From JAWXBR01 sp034440235 (lineage in GTDB: Bacteria; Bacteroidota; Ignavibacteria; Kapaibacteriales; Kapaibacteriaceae): a stretch of DNA of 46,420 nt. Under the pieces are notes generated by a model. That model did no database searches and was not told the DNA's origin. It saw nothing but the letters and a program-made list of their open reading frames with translations. Both the position numbers and the translations under genes were made by a program. Where the stretch lies: NCBI GenBank assembly GCA_034440235.1, contig JAWXBR010000021.1, positions 1-46,420 of the forward strand. Direction: 5' to 3'. Shown here piece after piece: positions 31,364 through 37,531 of this stretch (positions are counted from its first letter, which is position 1; each line of letters begins with the position of its first letter).

Positions 31364-32206
31364 ATGGGCAAACTTCCTCTCATAGCGCTTACAGTAACAC
31401 TTACCATCCTTGTAATGATGGCAGTCAGCTACTTTATATCGCGAGTGTTTGTACACCGTTCTATTCGTCGGCTGCTGCACTCTATTGGCAAACAACTCTT
31501 GCCAAACTTTTCAGCCCCCTTGGCAAGCACCTTACCAGTTGCAGTACAGCGGTATTTACACTACGCGTTAAAAGAAGGCCAGCCAAACATTCGATATGCA
31601 GTTCTAGAGCAGAAGGCACAGTTCAGGCATCGCCTGACAAGTAAGTGGAGTACTGTTACGGCCACTGAATACATCTCGGGTATGGAGCCGGGGTTTGTGT
31701 GGGACGCCACGCTGCGACATCATACGTTATGGTTTCGAACTGCGGTGTTGAGTTATTTCAAAGGCTGCGGTTCTGGACACTTGAAACTATACGGATCGAT
31801 CGGCCTGCAGGAATTCGAAGGAGCAGAAACCGACACCTCTATGTTATTCAGATTTCTTTCGGAACTGGTCTGGTTGCCGACAGGGTTGCTTCCAACCAAT
31901 ACATTACGCTGGGAGCATGTAGACAATAACAGTGCGTGCGCCATTATTACAGATGGTCATACCCAGGTATCGGCGTTGTTTGTGTTTAATGATGTTGGTG
32001 AGATCGAACGTATAACAACACTCGATAAATATCGCGACTATAAAAGTGGATACGAACAGCAGGCGTTTACCTTGGTCTGCGGTAAGTGGAAAGAAGTCGA
32101 GGGTGTGATGATCCCGACAGAGGTACGGTTTGTCTGGAATACGCGGCAAGGAGATTTCGAGTACGGCATATTTCACGTTACAGACGTCCGCTACTACTAT
32201 AGCTGA
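31364..32206 (+). CDS. DUF6544-like membrane-anchored protein
   Basis: 280 residues with one N-terminal membrane helix (LIALTVTLTILVMMAVSYFISRVF) and a soluble domain of about 245 residues. The domain follows the pattern I associate with DUF6544: LPVAVQRYLHYALKEGQP.IR at its start, then FRHRLTSKWSTVTATEYISGMEPGFVWDATL, LVWLPTGLLPTNTLRWEHVDNNSA, and a late FVFNDVGEIERI strand. No enzymatic residues are known to me for this family; the fold probably binds a hydrophobic ligand. It starts three bases after the preceding gene and ends four bases before radA. Confidence 0.65.
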   Translation: MGKLPLIALTVTLTILVMMAVSYFISRVFVHRSIRRLLHSIGKQLLPNFSAPLASTLPVAVQRYLHYALKEGQPNIRYAVLEQKAQFRHRLTSKWSTVTATEYISGMEPGFVWDATLRHHTLWFRTAVLSYFKGCGSGHLKLYGSIGLQEFEGAETDTSMLFRFLSELVWLPTGLLPTNTLRWEHVDNNSACAIITDGHTQVSALFVFNDVGEIERITTLDKYRDYKSGYEQQAFTLVCGKWKEVEGVMIPTEVRFVWNTRQGDFEYGIFHVTDVRYYYS

Positions 32207-32210
32207 TCGA

Positions 32211-33572
32211 ATGAAACTCCGAACGCTATATCGATGCTCTGCATGTGCTACCACCACGCCACGTTGGATGGGGAAATGTCCGAGTTGCGGCACCTGGGAC
32301 TCTCTTATCGAGGAAGTCGAAGAGCGGGGTCCGCAGACCAAGTCCCGCAGCGCATCAACGAACGGCAAGAAGGGTGCTGTTACAGCACAGCGTATTTCCG
32401 ACGTAGATCGTTCAGAGCAACCGCGCATACACACAGGTATTGGCGAGCTAGATCGTGTTGCAGGCGGTGGTATTACGCAGGGTAGTGTAATTCTCGTGGG
32501 CGGAGACCCGGGCATGGGCAAGAGTACGCTCATGTTACAAGTGTGTGCTGCCGTAGACGAGGCACTGTATATCACTGGCGAAGAGTCGCTGCATCAGATT
32601 AAGCAGCGGGCCGATCGACTTGGCATTCGTACAGAAGGTATATCGGTTGCGTCGGAAACATCGATAGAACGCATAGCTGCGCTTATCGACAGTATGCGTC
32701 CGAGTATCGTTGTTGTAGACTCGGTGCAGACCATGACAACCGACCTACTCGAGTCGTCTGCAGGCAGTGTGGCACAGGTCCGCGAATGCACTGCGCTCCT
32801 AACCAAGGTTGCGAAGTCGAAGGGTATACCGGTGATACTCATTGGCCATGTTACGAAGGACGGGTTTCTGGCCGGACCGAAGGTTTTGGAGCACATGGTT
32901 GACACGGTGTTGCAGTTCGAAGGCGATGGCATGTACTCGTACCGGGTGTTGCGCGCGCTAAAGAACAGATATGGCTCGACGAACGAGATTGGTGTGTTTG
33001 ATATGACGGCAAGGGGCTTAGTAGAAGTCACCAATCCCTCGGAGGTATTGTTATCGAACCGCAGCATGAACCAACCGGGCACGGCAATTGTAGCTGTGAT
33101 GGAAGGAACTCGTCCGTTACTCGTCGAGGTTCAGGCCCTCGTCAGCTCGACCGGCTACGCGGTGCCACAACGAGTCAGCACCGGCTTCGATAGCAAGCGG
33201 TTGCAGATGATTCTTGCCGTCCTAGAAAAAAAAGCAGGCATCGTGCTACGACAGAGCGATGTTTTTGTGAATATTGCAGGTGGTATCACGATACAGGATC
33301 CTGCATTAGATTTGGGTGTAGCGGTGGCCTTGGTGAGCAGTGCAAAAGAGGCGGCGGTTCCACCAGACCACGCATTTGTTGGCGAGATTGGCCTTACTGG
33401 AGAGGTCCGGCACGTGGCTTATGCTGAGCTTAGGGTTCAGGAAGCACTAAGGCTGGGTCTGAAACGAGTGTTCATTCCAGGGAATGCATTGGAGTCTTTA
33501 ACGACAGTTCCTCGGACGTCGGTTGTAGGTGTTGAGCACATCGGAAGAGTTCTCTCAAGTTTATTCAGTTAA
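32211..33572 (+). CDS. radA: DNA repair protein RadA
   Basis: A 453-residue RecA-like ATPase/helicase that helps branch migration in recombinational repair. The N-terminal C4 zinc finger is CSACATTTPRWMGKCPSCGTW, Walker A is GGDPGMGKST at residues 97-106, and the RadA-specific KNRYGSTNEIGVFDM motif is present. The C-terminal Lon-like domain (DVFVNIAGGITIQDPALDLGVAVALVSS) is complete but serves no protease role in this family. The frame is open upstream to 32130 inside the previous gene; ATG 32211 is used because it sits directly before the zinc finger. The sigma factor gene starts 13 bp after its stop. Confidence 0.95.
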   Translation: MKLRTLYRCSACATTTPRWMGKCPSCGTWDSLIEEVEERGPQTKSRSASTNGKKGAVTAQRISDVDRSEQPRIHTGIGELDRVAGGGITQGSVILVGGDPGMGKSTLMLQVCAAVDEALYITGEESLHQIKQRADRLGIRTEGISVASETSIERIAALIDSMRPSIVVVDSVQTMTTDLLESSAGSVAQVRECTALLTKVAKSKGIPVILIGHVTKDGFLAGPKVLEHMVDTVLQFEGDGMYSYRVLRALKNRYGSTNEIGVFDMTARGLVEVTNPSEVLLSNRSMNQPGTAIVAVMEGTRPLLVEVQALVSSTGYAVPQRVSTGFDSKRLQMILAVLEKKAGIVLRQSDVFVNIAGGITIQDPALDLGVAVALVSSAKEAAVPPDHAFVGEIGLTGEVRHVAYAELRVQEALRLGLKRVFIPGNALESLTTVPRTSVVGVEHIGRVLSSLFS

Positions 33573-33585
33573 GTAGGGAACACTC

Positions 33586-34233
33586 ATGTCACTAGATGGT
33601 AACACGCCCCTGTCAGTGCAGGGAACACGGACCATACCGGCAGATGAAGAATTGCTGCAACGTTTTTTGGCGGGCGATGAGAGCGCATTTGTGGCTCTTG
33701 TTCGTCGGTACAAGGACCCTATTACCAACTTCACCTTTAGGTTTTTAGGTAATTACGACGACGCAGTAGATATCGCTCAGGAAACGTTTGTACGTGTCTT
33801 CCGATTCGGACACACATTCATGGGCGAAGTGAAGTTTTCGACCTGGCTATACACCATCGCATCGAACCTTGCGAAGTCGGAGTTGAAACGTTATCGCCGC
33901 CGATACGGGACATCATTGAGCGAGGCCTTCAAAAAAGGCGAAGACGATCAATCATGGGACGTTCCAGATAGCACCTATATGCCAGACGAACGCGTAGATA
34001 GAACCAGGATAGCGCAGGAAGTGCAAAAAGCGCTCATGAAGGTGTCACCTACATACAGAGAGATGGTTGTTCTCCGAGACGTACAACAAATGACGTACGA
34101 AGAGATCTCGGCAGTCACAAATACCGAAATGGGTACTGTGAAAAGCCGTATTAATCGTGGCCGCGCACAACTGCAGGTAGAGCTTAAGGAGCTTTATCTC
34201 GAACTATTCCCTTCTCTAGACGAGGCACCTTAA
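33586..34233 (+). CDS. ECF-type RNA polymerase sigma factor (SigE-like)
   Basis: A 215-residue group 4 sigma factor with both DNA-contacting regions. Region 2 is LLQRFLAGDESAFVALVRRYKDPI...YDDAVDIAQETFVRVFRF..FSTWLYTIASNLAKSELKR. Region 4 is SPTYREMVVLRDVQQMTYEEISAVTNTEMGTVKSRINRGRAQL. A 20-residue N-terminal tail precedes region 2. AGGGA lies upstream of the ATG. The next gene begins immediately after its stop with a one-helix protein, the arrangement usual for a sigma/anti-sigma pair. Its regulon cannot be read from this window; I found no copy of an evident cognate promoter nearby. Confidence 0.92.
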   Translation: MSLDGNTPLSVQGTRTIPADEELLQRFLAGDESAFVALVRRYKDPITNFTFRFLGNYDDAVDIAQETFVRVFRFGHTFMGEVKFSTWLYTIASNLAKSELKRYRRRYGTSLSEAFKKGEDDQSWDVPDSTYMPDERVDRTRIAQEVQKALMKVSPTYREMVVLRDVQQMTYEEISAVTNTEMGTVKSRINRGRAQLQVELKELYLELFPSLDEAP

Positions 34234-34719
34234 GTGAGTCAAGTACCCAACATCGATGCACCTGATGGCTTTGAACTGGGCGTGTTCGCCCGAGCAATGC
34301 TTTCGCAACTACCCAGTGCTCAGAGCGTGCCTGGTTTCGAAGAAGCGGTATTGCAAAAGTCAGGCAGCACAACGAAAGTTCGAAAATTCCCCCGAATACT
34401 TCAGCGTGGCATTGGTTGGAAAACCACAATGGCTTCGTTAGTCTTATTAGTTAGCCTGGGGTCTATTACGTTGTTTACAGGCTTATGGTCACCCGTTAGG
34501 TCAGAGAGTGGTTCGCGACGCACACAACAAAACGAAAGTACGATACGTGGCTTACCTTCGCTTCCAGAGCCGCTACCAGCAGTGGTTGTACCGCATGATC
34601 TTAAAAAAGCTGATGCCAGTATAAAACGTACGGTTGTAAAAATTGGCAAAAATGCTCTCGTTAAGGTATCAAAACCTGTCAAGGGAGTAGCTGGTTACCC
34701 AACACAACCCGCGCGTTAG
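34234..34719 (+). CDS. One-transmembrane-helix protein, candidate anti-sigma factor
   Basis: 161 residues. The GTG start follows the TAA of the sigma factor with no gap (TAAGTG), so translation is almost surely coupled. A cytosolic N-terminal part of about 65 residues is followed by one membrane helix (TMASLVLLVSLGSITLFTGLW) and a basic, Pro-rich periplasmic tail of about 75 residues. The topology matches ECF anti-sigma factors, but I see no zinc-binding HxxxCxxC motif, so it is not a ZAS-type protein. The anti-sigma role is inferred from topology and position only. Confidence 0.6.
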   Translation: MSQVPNIDAPDGFELGVFARAMLSQLPSAQSVPGFEEAVLQKSGSTTKVRKFPRILQRGIGWKTTMASLVLLVSLGSITLFTGLWSPVRSESGSRRTQQNESTIRGLPSLPEPLPAVVVPHDLKKADASIKRTVVKIGKNALVKVSKPVKGVAGYPTQPAR

Positions 34720-34757
34720 GTGTTATCTTGCAGGCGCAGCATACTAGCAGCGTCTGA

Positions 34758-35972
34758 ATGTTCGAAAAAGAACTTGATCGTGTGCGCAAGCAGCTTAAGT
34801 CGCTACTTGCGTCCCCCCAACCCTACGTACCACTCAACGCAATCCTTGCGAACGAGCAGGTGTACGTCCCTTACCGCCGATACTTCCATGCAGAAGTGCA
34901 GTGGTGGGTGCACGAGGAGCGCGTTATCCGCACCTCGAATCCACGCTTCGACACACATGACCCCGAACTTGGCAACCTGCTTAGGGCAGTAGACCACGAA
35001 TACTCAGACCGCGCACGCTTCGACCACGAAGAACTGTCAGCAGTCATTGATTCTGCAGTTAAGACCCGCTTGAATTATCTGTGCAGACCACGAACGACAC
35101 TCAAGTGGTTTGTGTACCGCGGCGAACCAACCAAACCCGTACACGAAGTGTTGCTACGTTTACGCTACTTCCACGACTTCGCATACTTGGTGCAAGGCTT
35201 CGAGCAATGGGTGCAAGCCCGATCGGCCGAAGCCTCGCCCTACGAAATTCTCTCCGTCGTCGAGTTCGAACGCATCATAGAAAAGATTGATAACGATGCC
35301 ATCCTCGATCTTTCGCAGGAAGAGTTTGTGGCACTCATGGACCCGCTCTTCGAATTTTTCGGCGAGGCAAACCCCGAGCTTCCCCCAGAAACCGTTCCTA
35401 CCGAAGCTGTTATCATCTTCCTCGATGACAAAGGTGCCATTCCTATATCGCAGGCACTCGAACGCCTGCTGTATCGCGAAGAGCTTCGCTACCTAACGCG
35501 TACCAAACTCATCGACATCATCAACGACGTTATCACACAAATCGAAGCATCGGGTCAGTCGCTCCTTCAAACGCCCCCTCCAGAATCACAACCGGTAGGT
35601 TCGGCTCATACCGAAGAACCCAACGTAGAACCAAGTGAACCCGAAGAAGAACACGAAGTAAATCCAGCACATGAAGAGGCTCCATTTCTAGAGGCCACAG
35701 AAGTAAGTGAAGTGTCTATCGAAGTTGCTGCTGACATACGCCGCCGTCGGGTAGAGACGCTCATCGACGAACAGATGCGCGAGAGAATCATTCGTAAACT
35801 ATTCGATAAAAAGGAAGATGTATACGGCCGTGTTCTCGACGATGTGCTCGTGTGTGCAACGTGGAAAGAAGCTGCCGGCATACTCGACCGTCGCTTCGCC
35901 GAACATGGTGTAGAACCCAATACTTCTACCTCGATGGAGTTCGCGCAAGCACTTCACCGCTCCTTCCTATAA
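34758..35972 (+). CDS. Hypothetical protein (404 aa), unknown function
   Basis: No signal peptide or membrane helix is evident, so it is probably cytosolic. The N-terminal 235 residues are rich in aromatic and charged residues (RYFHAEVQWWVHEERVIR, HDFAYLVQGFEQWVQARSAE) and look mainly helical. A low-complexity acidic linker (residues about 260-320, many Glu and Pro) separates it from a charged C-terminal helical part (RRRRVETLIDEQMRERIIRKLFDKKEDVYGRVL). I do not recognise the family. It starts 38 bp after the candidate anti-sigma gene and ends just before the obgE leader repeats, so it may belong to the same run. Confidence 0.65.
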   Translation: MFEKELDRVRKQLKSLLASPQPYVPLNAILANEQVYVPYRRYFHAEVQWWVHEERVIRTSNPRFDTHDPELGNLLRAVDHEYSDRARFDHEELSAVIDSAVKTRLNYLCRPRTTLKWFVYRGEPTKPVHEVLLRLRYFHDFAYLVQGFEQWVQARSAEASPYEILSVVEFERIIEKIDNDAILDLSQEEFVALMDPLFEFFGEANPELPPETVPTEAVIIFLDDKGAIPISQALERLLYREELRYLTRTKLIDIINDVITQIEASGQSLLQTPPPESQPVGSAHTEEPNVEPSEPEEEHEVNPAHEEAPFLEATEVSEVSIEVAADIRRRRVETLIDEQMRERIIRKLFDKKEDVYGRVLDDVLVCATWKEAAGILDRRFAEHGVEPNTSTSMEFAQALHRSFL

Positions 35973-35975
35973 CAG

Positions 35976-36071
35976 ATGCAGTCCATCGACTCAGCGACAA
36001 TTCCCAACTGAAATCCATCGAGACAGCGACAATTCCAACATGAACTTCATAGACACAGCGACAATTCACAT
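35976..36071 (+). repeat. 32-bp direct repeat, three copies, the last containing the obgE start
   Basis: Three tandem 32-bp units start at 35976, 36008 and 36040. Each carries CAGCGACAATTC at the same offset (35992, 36024 and 36056), and all share an ATC/ATA-GA-x-CAGCGACAATTC core. The third unit is the obgE start (ATG 36040, encoding MNFIDTATIH). The first also has ATG and would make an 11-residue peptide, MQSIDSATIPN, ending at TGA 36009-36011. The second has CTG at the equivalent place. Because 32 is not a multiple of three, the copies are in different frames. Confidence 0.85.
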
Positions 36072-37035
36072 CAGGGCGGGCGACGGAGGGAACGGACACG
36101 TCTCTTTTCGACGGGAGAAGTATGTGCCTAAGGGCGGACCCGATGGTGGCGACGGTGGTGATGGTGGCGACGTAATCATCGTCGCAGACCGTCAGCTCGG
36201 CACCTTGCTCGACCTTACATACAACCGCAAATACGCAGCAGAGAACGGTCAACACGGCGGCATTGCCAGGTGTACCGGACGTAGTGGCAAAGACACCGTT
36301 ATCCGTGTGCCAGCAGGTACTATCATCCGCGATAAATTCTCCGGCGACCAAATCGCAGACATGGAAGTAGACGGTCAGCAAGTAATTGTAGCAGCGGGTG
36401 GCAGGGGTGGGCGCGGCAATCAGCACTTTGCAACCTCGACCAACCAGACGCCACGCAGTGCTGAGCCCGGCACCGAAGGCAAGGAAGCAGACCTCGAACT
36501 CGAGCTAAAACTCCTCGCCGATGTTGGCCTCGTTGGCTACCCAAACGTTGGCAAAAGCACACTCATCGCAAGCATTTCCGCGGCACGTCCGAAAATCGCC
36601 GACTACCACTTCACAACCCTCGTCCCCAACCTCGGCCTCGTACGCGCGGGCGAATTCCGCTCCTTTACCGTCGCCGATATACCGGGATTAATTGAAGGGG
36701 CCCATGAGGGCAAGGGGCTCGGACACCAATTTTTACGTCATGTGGAGCGTACGACAGTGTTACTATTCCTTATTGACGCCAAGAGCGGAACGCCTCAGGC
36801 CGACCTGAATGTGCTGTTAAACGAGCTTGGCTCGTACGAACCGGCCATGTTAAAAAAACAAAGAATGATTGTTGTCACGCAAATCGATACCTTGACAGAA
36901 GAAGAGAAAACAGCCTACGCAAAGAGCCCCTTTGCCAAGAAAAACAAGCCGATGTACATAAGCGGCGTAACGCACGAAGGGCTTCCAGCCTTGGTTGAGT
37001 CCATGTGGAAGTTTGTTGCGGTGAACAGACAATAA
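36040..37035 (+). CDS. obgE: Obg-family GTPase
   Basis: A 331-residue ribosome-associated GTPase involved in 50S maturation and growth control. The Gly-rich OBG fold (FIDTATIHIRAGDGGNGHVSFRREKYVPKGGPDGGDGGDGGDV) is followed by the G domain with Walker A GYPNVGKST from residue 166. G2/G3 segments include YHFTTLVPNLGLV and DIPGLIEGAHEGKGLGHQFLRH; the guanine-specificity motif appears as TQID, a substitution for the canonical NKxD. The protein lacks a long C-terminal extension. Start ATG 36040 is in the last of three 32-bp repeats and has no good Shine-Dalgarno. Confidence 0.95.
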   Translation: MNFIDTATIHIRAGDGGNGHVSFRREKYVPKGGPDGGDGGDGGDVIIVADRQLGTLLDLTYNRKYAAENGQHGGIARCTGRSGKDTVIRVPAGTIIRDKFSGDQIADMEVDGQQVIVAAGGRGGRGNQHFATSTNQTPRSAEPGTEGKEADLELELKLLADVGLVGYPNVGKSTLIASISAARPKIADYHFTTLVPNLGLVRAGEFRSFTVADIPGLIEGAHEGKGLGHQFLRHVERTTVLLFLIDAKSGTPQADLNVLLNELGSYEPAMLKKQRMIVVTQIDTLTEEEKTAYAKSPFAKKNKPMYISGVTHEGLPALVESMWKFVAVNRQ

Positions 37036-37184
37036 AAGTTGGCATACATGTTGACAGTATAGCGCTACCGCAAAGGAGGGCGTGCAAAGGGGGTCACTTG
37101 TGACGTCTTGCTATCCTTCCGTTGCTAGTTGTGCAGACCTCTTGACACTTGTGTGTACGTAATATCACGTAGATTGGCGCAAGC

Positions 37185-37364
37185 ATGATGGACGATTTCA
37201 AATACGTACCTGTTGACAAAACCCGCTCCACGGATGCCTGTGGTAAAAAAGGGTTTGGCTATGATGAGTTAACAGGATATTTTCGCGTCGTTGACGGAGC
37301 CCCACTCCGATGTCGGAGTGTGGAGTCACGTCGCATTCACATTAATGGATCGCGAGGCGCATGA
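37185..37364 (+). CDS. Candidate 59-residue small protein or gene remnant
   Basis: A double ATG opens a 59-codon frame ending at TGA 37362-37364. The translation begins MMDDFKYVPVDKTRS and includes GKKGFGYDELTGYFRVVDGAP, which reads more like protein than random DNA. There is no Shine-Dalgarno, and I recognise no family. The strong hairpin at 37303-37320 lies inside it. It could be a small protein, the fossil of a longer gene, or a chance frame in a leader. Confidence 0.25.
   Translation: MMDDFKYVPVDKTRSTDACGKKGFGYDELTGYFRVVDGAPLRCRSVESRRIHINGSRGA
37303..37320 (+). promoter_or_regulatory. Perfect 8-bp hairpin in the leader
   Basis: CACTCCGA and TCGGAGTG are exact reverse complements separated by TG. 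After one mismatch, two further C-G pairs extend the stem (37300-37323). There is no T-run, so it is not a typical intrinsic terminator. It may be an RNA structure in the leader or an operator. The two-base loop is too tight for RNA unless the innermost pair opens. Confidence 0.45.
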
Positions 37365-37423
37365 TTATTCGCTACGGAGATTCACAAAGCCCTGCAGAGG
37401 CTATAAACCCGCATCAACCCTTA

Positions 37424-37440
37424 GGGCGCCACGAGCGCCT
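37424..37440 (+). promoter_or_regulatory. Short hairpin in the leader
   Basis: GGCGC and GCGCC flank the loop CACGA, with a G-T wobble outside them. It lies about 90 bases before the giant gene's ATG and could shape the 5' leader. No T-run follows. Confidence 0.3.
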
Positions 37441-37521
37441 ATCGCTATTTGTGGACGGACGGATGCCACAAACAGCTACAACAACATTGCAGACAACTAT
37501 TAACCAAATCACTACTCATTC

Positions 37522-37526
37522 GGAGG
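37522..37526 (+). promoter_or_regulatory. Shine-Dalgarno GGAGG of the giant gene
   Basis: GGAGG ends five bases before ATG 37532 and fixes the start of the giant frame. It is one of the stronger ribosome sites in the window. Confidence 0.75.
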
Positions 37527-37531
37527 ACCGT

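Larger units (their letters stand above)
6663..36932. repeat. Dispersed octamer AGCCCCTT/AAGGGGCT (14 hits)
   Basis: AGCCCCTT on the plus strand: 6663, 10846, 19183, 25541, 28005, 36925. Reverse form AAGGGGCT: 8358, 11868, 13366, 18518, 21941, 31027, 33011, 36712. All hits are inside protein genes, in all three codon phases. Hand count; a few may be missed. Degenerate forms (GCCCCTT without the leading A, or five Cs) add more, for example at 9517, 10857, 22794 and 31513. Confidence 0.75.
37036..37531 (+). other. 496-bp intergenic leader before the giant surface-protein gene
   Basis: This is the only gap of over 300 bases in the window. It contains three TTGACA hexamers (37051, 37142, 37213). 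The middle one is followed by TAATAT at 37160, but with a 12-base spacer, too short for a normal sigma-70 promoter. It also holds a short palindrome at 37093-37104, a candidate 59-residue frame (37185-37364), a strong hairpin (37303-37320), a second hairpin (37424-37440), and finally GGAGG five bases before the giant gene's ATG. The segment is probably a long 5' untranslated leader with promoter(s), but the exact start of transcription cannot be read. Confidence 0.5.

Noticed and set aside
37142..37165. TTGACA plus TAATAT as a sigma-70 promoter
   Set aside because: The spacer is 12 bases instead of about 17, and this phylum uses a different main promoter. Kept only as a remark in the leader entry.
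37375..37415. Possible c-di-GMP (GEMM) riboswitch: CACAAAGCC...AGGCTATAAACC in the leader
   Set aside because: Only a short stretch is reminiscent of the aptamer. The CACGCACAGGGCAAACC side and the tetraloop/receptor parts are missing.
37291..37503. 70-codon plus-strand frame in the leader
   Set aside because: It starts at a TTG with no ribosome site, overlaps the hairpins and the 59-codon frame, and its translation is rich in Arg/Pro/Ser without pattern.
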